Positions 6,588 through 12,692 of a stretch of 20,855 bases of DNA are shown piece by piece. The translations under genes were made by a program, and so were the position numbers. Position 1 is the stretch's first letter; every line of letters starts with the position of its first letter. The notes beneath the pieces were generated by a model that saw nothing but the letters and a program-made list of their open reading frames with translations, was not told where the DNA came from and made no database searches. Origin of the DNA: Fimiplasma intestinipullorum (GTDB lineage Bacteria; Bacillota_I; Bacilli_A; Erysipelotrichales; Coprobacillaceae); contig DVMJ01000088.1 of assembly GCA_018715065.1 (NCBI GenBank), positions 1 through 20,855 of the forward strand, read 5' to 3'.

Positions 6588-7205
6588 ATGAGAAGATATT
6601 ATGTTGTGACTGAATATAGGAGCTATGCTAGATGGATCTCTATTTATGAGGGACATAAAGTGGATGAAACAATTTATTTTTGCAATGCACAAATCCAGAT
6701 TAATGCTCGTCTCGATAACCTTTTGATTGATAAAAAAAGTAATGATCTTCTGGAAAATGAATCTGGAAAACTGATTGCATATGATGGCAGATCCCTTTTC
6801 CATGAAGTATATGAAATAGATGAAGAAAAGGCTCAAGAAGTTATTAAAAGTCTTGAACATGTAGTTGAGGAAAATTGTACGGAAAAAGAGCTAAATCGCA
6901 TTTGTAATGCAATTAAGGAATGTAATGATGTTTGTGAATTTATGAAAATGTATAATGCAATATTAAATATTGTCCAAAATAATCTAACGCTATCTGACAT
7001 TGCACGCATTAACGTATTAAACAGTATTGATGCCTTCAATGATAATATGCAGCAAATTGCAAAGAAAAAGAATGAAAAGCAGTGCATATTCTGCGTATAC
7101 GGGGATATTGATGAAATGCGTGGTATGCGTATTATAAAAGAGTACGTATATCCAGATGGACGAAAAGAGAAAATAGATGGATGGGAATACGAACTAAAAC
7201 GTTAA
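6588..7205 (+). CDS. Unknown 205-aa protein driven by promoter copy A
   Basis: 205 aa with AAAGGAG well placed before the ATG. It starts MRRYYVVTEYRSYARWISIYEG; the middle (about 75-155) is predicted helical, rich in Glu, Asn and Cys (EENCTEKELNRICNAIKECNDVCEF). The C-terminus is charged and ends in a beta-like segment (IIKEYVYPDGRKEKIDGWEYELKR). No signal peptide, membrane span or known motif is visible. It is transcribed from a perfect consensus promoter with an operator-like repeat, divergent from the HTH-like gene, so it is probably the repressed cargo of a small mobile cassette. Confidence 0.7.
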   Translation: MRRYYVVTEYRSYARWISIYEGHKVDETIYFCNAQIQINARLDNLLIDKKSNDLLENESGKLIAYDGRSLFHEVYEIDEEKAQEVIKSLEHVVEENCTEKELNRICNAIKECNDVCEFMKMYNAILNIVQNNLTLSDIARINVLNSIDAFNDNMQQIAKKKNEKQCIFCVYGDIDEMRGMRIIKEYVYPDGRKEKIDGWEYELKR

Positions 7206-7288
7206 TTCTTATCATATTTAACAAGGCATAAATGATAGCATTACCTCACATATTGGCTAGTGTTATTATTGTTTTACAGGCTTGATTA

Positions 7289-7432
7289 AAAGGATGATTA
7301 AGTCTTGCATTGGAATGATTTTCGTTTATACTTTTTTAAAACGATTTGTTTATTTAAACCCATTGCATTTGAATATGCAATAGCCTTACATTTTCTGATT
7401 TTAAGTAAATTTTTAATTTTATCAGAGATCAT
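7289..7432 (-). pseudogene. Frameshifted remnant of the HTH-like regulator
   Basis: Read on the minus strand, the remnant begins MISDKIKNLLKIRKCKAIAY, closely matching the 77-aa protein, and continues to KYKRKSFQ. It then hits a stop after CKT. A one-base shift restores QDLIIL, the next residues of the intact gene; after that the similarity ends. The rest of 7,206-7,288 shows no gene. Confidence 0.8.
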
Positions 7433-7454
7433 CATTCAACCCTTCTATGTATAC

Positions 7455-7483
7455 ATTCTATACTCAAACTGATTATTCTGCAA
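7455..7483 (-). promoter_or_regulatory. Minus-strand promoter of copy B
   Basis: On the minus strand, TTGCAG (7478-7483) and TAGAAT (7455-7460) are 17 bases apart. It faces the regulator remnant and matches the copy A promoter in place and spacing. Confidence 0.5.
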
Positions 7484-7514
7484 TAAAAAAATACCTCAAA
7501 TAGAGTAGTTTTTA

Positions 7515-7543
7515 TTGACAAACACCTCATATTGAGGTATAAT
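7515..7543 (+). promoter_or_regulatory. Consensus promoter with palindromic operator (copy B, plus)
   Basis: TTGACA (7515-7520) and TATAAT (7538-7543) are 17 bases apart. The spacer holds ACCTCATATTGAGGT (7524-7538), six-base inverted arms around three bases, overlapping the -10. A half-site TACCTCAAAT lies at 7492-7501. Confidence 0.87.
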
Positions 7544-7572
7544 ATATATGTAATCAGAAAGGGGAAAGAGAA

Positions 7573-7998
7573 ATGAGCAGAAAGTACTATGATGACTTCT
7601 CTAAGATGCCAGTAGACAAAATGGCACAATCAATTAGCGACATGACCTATAGCTACAAAGGAACCATGGTTCCAAAGAAGCATTACAAGGACATCCTCGA
7701 CAAAGAACTTCAAGAACTAGCCAGTAATGATATCAATATCGAAAGGATGTTGCTACAGCCTTACATTGATATGATGTCTAAAATGCTAAAAGAAAACTCA
7801 AAGTATTTCTACAAAGCATTATTGATGGTAGAATTGAAAGCAAAGGATACGGCGGTTGAGATTAATGCAATCAATACTGCATATGACGCTTTCGATGATT
7901 CTAAACTAAAAAATATCCTCAATGAGGATATCGTAGAGGTGTTCGAGAATGTTAAGAAAAATGGTGTTTATGTTGCTGATGAAGAAGAAGTCAACTAG
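7573..7998 (+). CDS. Unknown 141-aa protein driven by promoter copy B
   Basis: 141 aa with AAAGGGG before the ATG. It is soluble-looking and mostly helical, with many Met, Lys and Asp residues (IERMLLQPYIDMMSKMLKEN; a long central helix; acidic tail ending VADEEEVN). No motif was recognised. It shares only its promoter, leader and start-codon region with the 205-aa gene; beyond the first few codons the two proteins are unrelated by eye. The stop codon overlaps a small hairpin (7997-8014, AGGAAGA/TCTTCCT). Confidence 0.7.
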   Translation: MSRKYYDDFSKMPVDKMAQSISDMTYSYKGTMVPKKHYKDILDKELQELASNDINIERMLLQPYIDMMSKMLKENSKYFYKALLMVELKAKDTAVEINAINTAYDAFDDSKLKNILNEDIVEVFENVKKNGVYVADEEEVN

Positions 7999-8041
7999 GA
8001 AGAGCAATCTTCCTGGTCCCAATCATAGATATAATGCTCTT

Positions 8042-8072
8042 GATGAGCGTTAGCTCATCTTTCTCCTTGTTT
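8042..8072 (+). terminator. Probable terminator after the 141-aa gene
   Basis: GATGAGC pairs with GCTCATC across a GTTA loop, followed by the T-rich TTTCTCCTTGTTTT. It is a short but stable stem. Confidence 0.5.
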
Positions 8073-8104
8073 TGAAAAGTAGAACAAAGTCTAAAGAGTG
8101 GGGG

Positions 8105-8200
8105 GTGAAAAAGATCAAAAAACTAATGACAAGCGGTATCATTAATGTTAAAATGAAGAAAAGAGAATATTTCATAAACAAAAGGGCAAAAAAATCCTGA
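8105..8200 (+). CDS. Possible 31-aa basic peptide
   Basis: A GTG preceded by GTGGGGG opens a 31-codon frame (start MKKIKKLMTSGI, end KRAKKS) ending inside the hairpin at 8193-8218. The product would be very basic with few hydrophobic residues. It may be chance. The remainder of 7,999-8,490 shows only terminators and an inverted repeat (CAAAATG 8234-8240 / CATTTTG 8248-8254). Confidence 0.25.
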   Translation: MKKIKKLMTSGIINVKMKKREYFINKRAKKS

Positions 8201-8218
8201 AGCGGGAACTTCAGGATT
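8186..8218 (-). terminator. Terminator on the minus strand
   Basis: AATCCTGAAG (8193-8202) pairs with CTTCAGGATT (8209-8218), loop CGGGAA. The T run needed for termination (seven As on the plus strand at 8186-8192) lies on the minus-strand side. It may end transcripts arriving from tRNA-Leu. Confidence 0.65.
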
Positions 8219-8368
8219 CAAATAAAAGCAACTCAAAATGAAAAGCGCATTTTGGTTACCCTCATAAAGTTTTCACACGGAGGATAGCTACGTATCTATT
8301 TTAACATAGAAATGTAAGATAGACAAGTAACATATTCACCGATGAAACTAAATGAACTAATCATATTT

Positions 8369-8397
8369 GCTACCATTTTGAGGATGGTAGCTTTTTT
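8369..8397 (+). terminator. Terminator on the plus strand before tRNA-Leu
   Basis: GCTACCAT pairs with ATGGTAGC across a seven-base loop, followed by six Ts. It would stop transcription leaving the accessory segment before it runs antisense into the tRNA gene. Confidence 0.75.
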
Positions 8398-8490
8398 AAT
8401 ACGTGTCCAAGCGTTTATGGACAGCACACACAGCAATAGCACTAGTCCTTTAACTAAGAGTTGCGTATGCAAAAGTTCGAATAATGAAAA

Positions 8491-8576
8491 TGGTGCCCAA
8501 GGCCGGACTCGAACCGGCATGGCTTATCACCGCTTGATTTTGAGTCAAGTTTGTATACCAATTTCAACACTTGGGC
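8491..8576 (-). tRNA. tRNA-Leu (anticodon CAA)
   Basis: 86 bases on the minus strand including an encoded CCA end. The acceptor stem is GCCCAAG/CTTGGGC. The anticodon stem CTTGA/TCAAG encloses the loop CTCAAAA, giving anticodon CAA for UUG codons. A long variable arm typical of class II leucine tRNA (CGGTGATAAGCC) precedes the T arm GCCGGTTCGAGTCCGGC. Its 3' end faces the accessory segment at lower coordinates, the usual geometry for elements inserted at a tRNA. An eight-base hairpin (8583-8602) sits six bases before the mature 5' end. Confidence 0.95.
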
Positions 8577-8629
8577 TTCATCAACCATCTTTTCAGATGG
8601 TTATTGTTTTGTCTAGATGTGACTTAATT

Positions 8630-8658
8630 ATAATAGCATAGGGACTTTAAAAAAGCAA
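8630..8658 (-). promoter_or_regulatory. Probable tRNA-Leu promoter
   Basis: On the minus strand, TTGCTT (8653-8658) and TATTAT (8630-8635) are 17 bases apart, with an overlapping TATAAT (8627-8632). It overlaps a weak A/T hairpin (8649-8667) that may end the kinase transcript. Confidence 0.4.
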
Positions 8659-8671
8659 TCCTTTTTTGAAT

Positions 8672-9547
8672 TTATTTTTCTAAAGCCTGTTTTGCCAGAG
8701 CTAACGCACCACAAATACCGGCGTTATCACCTAAACCAGGTGCAACGATATAGTCTTTTATACCGGAGCTGATTTCTGGTTTTTGAATATAGCCGTTCAG
8801 AAATGACTGCGTATAATGATGGATGCGTGGGAAAAGCTGTGTCTGTTTCATCACGCCACCACCAAGAATGATCTTTTTAGGTGACAAGATAAGAATGTAG
8901 GTCGCGAGGGCCTGACCGATATAATAGGCTTCCATTTCCCAAACGGGATGATCTTTAGGCAGTTCATATGCTTTCTGATGGCAGCGTGCTTCGATTGCCG
9001 GACCGGATGCCAATCCTTCAAAGCAGTAAGGGTGATATGGACAGATTCCCCGGAACTCATCATCCGGATGGCTAACTAAGCGCATATGTCCCATCTCAGG
9101 ATGCAAAAGCCCATGGACGAGCTTTCCTTCCACAACGGCACCACCGCCGATCCCTGTACCAATGGTAAGATACAGACAGCTATCCAATCCTTTGGCAGCA
9201 CCAAAGCTGACTTCTCCCAAAGCAGCACCATTGACATCCGTATCAAATCCCATAGGAATAGGATAACGCTGTTTCAATTGTCCCAGTATATCCACCTGAT
9301 TCCAATGCGGTTTAGGTGTTGTGGTAATGTATCCGTAAGTTGAACTATTGGGATCGGGATCAATCGGACCGAATGTGCCTACTCCTAACGCCTCTATGTC
9401 GAACTGATCAAAAAAAGCAAAGACTTTCGCTAACGTTTCTTCAGGCGTGGTAGTCGGAAAAGATTCTCTTTTTTCAATTCTCCCAGTCTCGTCTCCAATG
9501 GCGACCACAAACTTTGTTCCGCCTGCTTCAATTGCTCCTAATTTCAT
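8672..9547 (-). CDS. scrK: ROK-family fructokinase
   Basis: 291 aa, about the family length. It phosphorylates a hexose, most likely fructose to fructose 6-phosphate, using ATP in the cytoplasm. Motifs: the N-terminal phosphate loop GAIEAGGTKF (residues 4-13), FDTDVNGAALGE with catalytic Asp104, the GTGIGGG nucleotide-binding turn, and the ROK zinc site HPEMGHM ... CPYHPYCFEG. The long CPYHPYCFEGLASGPAI block is characteristic of ScrK/YdhR-type fructokinases rather than glucokinase. GGAGGT precedes the ATG on the minus strand. The gene lies 15 bases after a 63-aa gene and hflX, probably one operon. No sugar transporter is nearby, so substrate rests on family resemblance. Confidence 0.88.
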   Translation of the reverse strand: MKLGAIEAGGTKFVVAIGDETGRIEKRESFPTTTPEETLAKVFAFFDQFDIEALGVGTFGPIDPDPNSSTYGYITTTPKPHWNQVDILGQLKQRYPIPMGFDTDVNGAALGEVSFGAAKGLDSCLYLTIGTGIGGGAVVEGKLVHGLLHPEMGHMRLVSHPDDEFRGICPYHPYCFEGLASGPAIEARCHQKAYELPKDHPVWEMEAYYIGQALATYILILSPKKIILGGGVMKQTQLFPRIHHYTQSFLNGYIQKPEISSGIKDYIVAPGLGDNAGICGALALAKQALEK

Positions 9548-9562
9548 CTTATTGACCTCCTT

Positions 9563-9754
9563 CTAATTAATCAATGTACTGTTATCATTCTCATCATCAT
9601 TGAAAAAGACTTCCTCGATGCGTTCTTCACTTTCGAGGATGGCGCGGCGAATTCCTTCCAGTGTTTTCTCATCACAAAGGATCTGAATTGCTTCATGCTT
9701 GTCACGCGCTTCAATGGCGATGGTTAGATCTAGTTTAAATTTTTTACGTTCCAT
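9563..9754 (-). CDS. Small unknown protein between hflX and the kinase
   Basis: 63 aa with AAAAGGAG before the ATG on the minus strand, 14 bases after hflX and 15 before the kinase gene. It begins with an amphipathic strand (KKFKLDLTIAIEA), then a helix (RDKHEAIQILCDEKTLEGIRRAILESEERIEEVFF) and an acidic tail (NDDENDNS). No known family recognised. The tight spacing on both sides argues that it is a real, cotranscribed gene. Confidence 0.7.
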   Translation of the reverse strand: MERKKFKLDLTIAIEARDKHEAIQILCDEKTLEGIRRAILESEERIEEVFFNDDENDNSTLIN

Positions 9755-9768
9755 ATTGATTGCTCCTT

Positions 9769-10998
9769 TTAATTCAAAATGATGAAGGACTCTAACTTCT
9801 TCTTGAAAGAAGGAAGGGTCTCAATATCCATGTAGATGCCATTTTCCTGATATTGGACCTCATTGACATGAACATGGCGCATGATCATCGCAAAGGTCTC
9901 ACCTTGTGCATAGGGAATCCACAACTGATAGCGTTCAAGATTTCCAAACAAGGTCTTGCCTAGAAAGCGTTTTAGCTGGTCTAGATTGGTTTTCTCCTTG
10001 GCTGAAATCAAAAGGTGTGGTTCACGTGTCTGCAGGAAGACGATATTGCCTTTGTCTATTTTATTGTAGACATATAACATAGGGATGTCTTTGACTCCCA
10101 AGCTTTCAAGGACCTGTTCGGTCGTTTCGATATGCTTTGTGTATTCGGGGTGACTGACATCGATGACCTGAATGATCAGATCAGCCTCTCGAATCTCTTC
10201 TAAGGTGGAGCGGAAAGCTTGAATTAATTCGTGCGGTAAAAAGGAAATGAATCCGACTGTATCGGTGAGAAGGAAAGGCAGGTGATCGTCTGTTTCACAA
10301 TACCTTGTCGCTGTCTGCAGAGTGGCAAATAGCATGTCTTTTTCAAACACTTTCTTCTCATCTACCAGCGCATTGAGCAATGTCGATTTCCCGCTGTTCG
10401 TATAACCGACCAGGGCCACGATCGGCAGATCGCTTTTTTTGCGCTTATCGCGTTGCGTTTGGCGCTCCTTGGCAATCTGCCGGAGCTCTTTTTCATATCG
10501 CTGAAGTTTTTGATGGAGCAGCCGGCGGTCGTTTTCTAATTGCGTTTCTCCGCTTCCACGAAAGCCAGATCCACCTTGCTGACCAGTCAATTCACGGTGA
10601 GCGCCGACGAGGCGGGGCAGGGTGTATTTCAGGCGAGCGATTCCCACTTGCAGGATGGCCTCGCGCGAACGCGCTCGTTGTTCGAAGATACGCAGGATCA
10701 GACTGGTTCGATCTTCGATAGCACAATCCAGCTGATCTTGAAAGTAAAGGTATTGAACACTAGTCAGTTCCTCATTGAAAAGGACTAAATCGATTGCTTC
10801 TGTTTGAATGAACTGACGCAGTTCGCTTACTTTGCCTGAACCAAGGTATGTCTGTTTATCCGGAACAGGCAGATTTTGCACAAACGAGTATTGAACTTCA
10901 ATATTTAAAGCTAGCGCTAACTCTTTTAATTCCTGCATCATCATTTCAAAGACCGCATGAATCGCTGGATAATGAACTCCCACAATCATGGTTCGCAT
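9769..10998 (-). CDS. hflX: Ribosome-associated GTPase HflX
   Basis: 409 aa, close to family length. HflX binds the 50S subunit and, with GTP or ATP, helps split stalled or stress-damaged ribosomes. The N-terminal HflX domain has YLGSGKVSEL (51-60) and FNEELTSVQ. A glycine-rich linker GQQGGSGFRGSGETQLE is diagnostic of HflX, followed by a coiled coil. The GTPase domain shows GYTNSGKS (198-205, P loop), DTVGFI (246-251, G3), NKID (G4) and SAK (G5). GAGGTGATT precedes the ATG. It is transcribed divergently from the ylbJ-like gene across 54 bases. Confidence 0.95.
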   Translation of the reverse strand: MRTMIVGVHYPAIHAVFEMMMQELKELALALNIEVQYSFVQNLPVPDKQTYLGSGKVSELRQFIQTEAIDLVLFNEELTSVQYLYFQDQLDCAIEDRTSLILRIFEQRARSREAILQVGIARLKYTLPRLVGAHRELTGQQGGSGFRGSGETQLENDRRLLHQKLQRYEKELRQIAKERQTQRDKRKKSDLPIVALVGYTNSGKSTLLNALVDEKKVFEKDMLFATLQTATRYCETDDHLPFLLTDTVGFISFLPHELIQAFRSTLEEIREADLIIQVIDVSHPEYTKHIETTEQVLESLGVKDIPMLYVYNKIDKGNIVFLQTREPHLLISAKEKTNLDQLKRFLGKTLFGNLERYQLWIPYAQGETFAMIMRHVHVNEVQYQENGIYMDIETLPSFKKKLESFIILN

Positions 10999-11052
10999 TG
11001 AATCACCTCTATTTTTTTAAGCGTGCGCATATACATAGGAACGGGTGATACC

Positions 11053-11967
11053 ATGAAAAAATATTTATGGCTTATGCCAACGATGCTATGTATCTATACG
11101 TTTATTTATAGTTTAACACATCTCACAACCATAAATCAAATTACACAGAGCACTCTGGCGGCAATTTTTCAATTAATTCCGTCCTTGTTTTTTCTGATGT
11201 TTCTTTTTGGTGTGATGAATCAGATGGGACTTTTTGGATTGGCGGGTTTTTTTCTGGAAAAAATACTGAATCCGCTTTTGCATCTAGGAACACGTGCCAG
11301 TGGACTATATGCAGCAAGTCTTTTTGCTGGATATCCGACATTTGCCCTGTTGATCGGACAGGCTTATGAAAGACAGGAGATCGATGCGGCTGAAATGAAA
11401 CATCTGATGCGGATCTCTTCGCATGCCAGTCCGGCCTTTGTTTTGTTAAGCATAGGGAGTGGACTGTTTCATTCCTTAAAGATGGGACTTGTGATCTGGC
11501 TGATTCACATCCTGAGCAATTTGATCCTGGCACTGATCTTTCGTCCTGCCAGTCCAGGTAAGAAGCTAAGTTGGGAAAGCTGTCTGGAAGGGTGTGCCTC
11601 AACAGCGTTTGTTCCGCTCTGTCAGCGACAGCTGATCCAATGTGTCCGAACTTTTGTTTACATCTATGGTTTCATGCTGATCTTTAATGTATTGCAGGCA
11701 TCCTTATTTTCTCATCTGCCTGGTTCAGCGATCTTCCATGGGCTGCTTGAATTTAGTGCTGGAAGTCTCGACTTGGCAAATCAGCCGGAACGTTCGATCT
11801 TTGTTCTGGTCAGTTTGTTTTTAGGCTTTTCTGGTATCTCATGTATGATGCAGGTTCAGGCTGTTCTGTCACACATCCAATGGTCATTTCAAAGTTACTT
11901 CATTGCGCGTTTTTTTCAGGGTCTGATAGCTTTCTTGCTAAGTATTTTTTACCTCTGGTTGTCTTGA
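11053..11967 (+). CDS. ylbJ: YlbJ-like sporulation integral membrane protein
   Basis: 304 aa from the ATG at 11053; the upstream in-frame ATG (11023) is less well placed, although no strong ribosome site is visible for either. It has about seven or eight hydrophobic spans and the Gate / nucleoside-recognition fold features: NPLLHLGTRASGLYAASLFAGYPTFALLIGQAYERQEID and the second-half LLEFSAGSLDLAN ... LGFSGISCMMQVQAVL. YlbJ is needed for spore formation in Bacillus and is predicted to be a membrane transporter. This protein is shorter than the roughly 400-aa Bacillus form. It heads a plus-strand run of membrane and nuclease genes. Confidence 0.82.
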   Translation: MKKYLWLMPTMLCIYTFIYSLTHLTTINQITQSTLAAIFQLIPSLFFLMFLFGVMNQMGLFGLAGFFLEKILNPLLHLGTRASGLYAASLFAGYPTFALLIGQAYERQEIDAAEMKHLMRISSHASPAFVLLSIGSGLFHSLKMGLVIWLIHILSNLILALIFRPASPGKKLSWESCLEGCASTAFVPLCQRQLIQCVRTFVYIYGFMLIFNVLQASLFSHLPGSAIFHGLLEFSAGSLDLANQPERSIFVLVSLFLGFSGISCMMQVQAVLSHIQWSFQSYFIARFFQGLIAFLLSIFYLWLS

Positions 11968-12015
11968 AAAAGCATGAAATTTTGTGTATGCTTAGACATA
12001 AAGGAGGAATGGGTC

Positions 12016-12285
12016 GTGCCTTGTTATGTCTATATGTTGCGCTGTCAGGATGGATCCTTGTACACTGGCTGGACAAATGCGCTGGAAAAAAGGGTAGCGG
12101 CGCATCAGTCTGGTAAGGGTGCCAGGTACACTCGGGCGCATCGACCGGTTGCATTGGTCTATGTAGAGACATTCGATACAAAAAAGAAGGCGATGCAGCG
12201 GGAATATCAGCTCAAACAATTGACGAAAGCACAAAAAGAGGCCCTGGTAAGTACTTATGAAGCAAAAAAGACAAATCTTGTTTAA
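12016..12285 (+). CDS. GIY-YIG domain protein (YazA / UPF0213 type)
   Basis: 89 aa from the GTG at 12016, chosen because AAGGAGG (12001-12007) lies eight bases upstream and because the product then starts directly with the domain (MPCYVYMLRC). The upstream ATG at 11974 would place this ribosome site within the gene. It is a single GIY-YIG nuclease fold: YVYML and LYTGWTN strands, the AAHQSGKGARYTRAHRPVAL segment with the catalytic-type arginine, then helices. Small standalone members are structure-specific DNA endonuclease-like proteins with no settled cellular role. Its 3' end overlaps the VanZ-like gene by 29 bases. Confidence 0.88.
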   Translation: MPCYVYMLRCQDGSLYTGWTNALEKRVAAHQSGKGARYTRAHRPVALVYVETFDTKKKAMQREYQLKQLTKAQKEALVSTYEAKKTNLV

Positions 12286-12646
12286 TTTTCTAGCTATGTT
12301 GATCTGGATGGCTGTGATTTTTTCTTTTTCTCAGCAAAATGGGGAGTCCTCACAGTCTTTGAGTAATCACCTGCTGGCTTTGTTGGGACTGGAAGGGGAG
12401 ATGGCAAGTTTCATCTTACGCAAATTAGCGCATTGGACAGAGTACTTGATCTTAGCTTTTCTAACAGCCCGCTTTGTGAAAAGCGCTGGCCTATCACCAC
12501 GCTGGATCCTGATCTGGGTCATCATGTTTGCCTTTTTAGATGAATTTCACCAGTCTTTTATTGCCGGGCGAGTCGCTTCGTTATGGGATGTCGGTGTTGA
12601 TACTTTTGGGGGATTGGTCGGTTACTGGCTTTTTTCTAAAAAATAA
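12257..12646 (+). CDS. VanZ-like membrane protein
   Basis: 129 aa, with about four hydrophobic helices. Signature segments are FSFSQQNGESSQSLS (the region after the first span), FILRKLAHWTEYLILAFL and DEFHQSFIAGRVASLWDVGVDTFGGLVGYWL, matching the VanZ family HFxEY and DExxQ...GR....D...D..G patterns. VanZ proteins lower teicoplanin sensitivity in some enterococci, but chromosomal relatives are widespread and mostly uncharacterised. The start lies within the GIY-YIG gene, indicating translational coupling. Confidence 0.88.
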   Translation: MKQKRQILFNFLAMLIWMAVIFSFSQQNGESSQSLSNHLLALLGLEGEMASFILRKLAHWTEYLILAFLTARFVKSAGLSPRWILIWVIMFAFLDEFHQSFIAGRVASLWDVGVDTFGGLVGYWLFSKK

Positions 12647-12692
12647 AGTGTAACAGCAGCTTTTTAGGGATAATAGAGTAGGAGGTGATTGG

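Larger units (their letters stand above)
6350..6590. repeat. Duplicated divergent-promoter cassette, copy A
   Basis: This stretch (5' part of the 77-aa gene, both promoters and the plus-strand leader up to the ATG) is repeated in the same orientation at about 7288-7575. Near-identical blocks include GCATTTGAATATGC, ATTTTATCAGA, TACCTCAAAT, TATTGACAAAC, TGAGGTATAATA and TATGTAATCAGAAAGG. Similarity ends at the start codon of the plus-strand gene. Confidence 0.85.
7288..7575. repeat. Duplicated divergent-promoter cassette, copy B
   Basis: Second copy of the 6350-6590 cassette. The minus-strand regulator is reduced to a frameshifted remnant, while both promoters, the ACCTCA/TGAGGT elements and the ATCAGAAAGG leader are kept. 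It feeds a different plus-strand gene from copy A. Confidence 0.85.

Noticed and set aside
6525..6860. Minus-strand hydrophobic reading frame
   Set aside because: It is antisense to the 205-aa gene and its promoter; the Phe/Ile-rich composition is what the complement of Lys/Glu/Asp codons gives.
8296..8641. Reading frames on both strands across the tRNA region
   Set aside because: They run through the tRNA-Leu gene and a terminator and lack ribosome sites.
11974..12015. Upstream ATG start for the GIY-YIG gene
   Set aside because: AAGGAGG at 12001-12007 lies inside that extension and is ideally spaced for the GTG at 12016, which also matches the family N-terminus.
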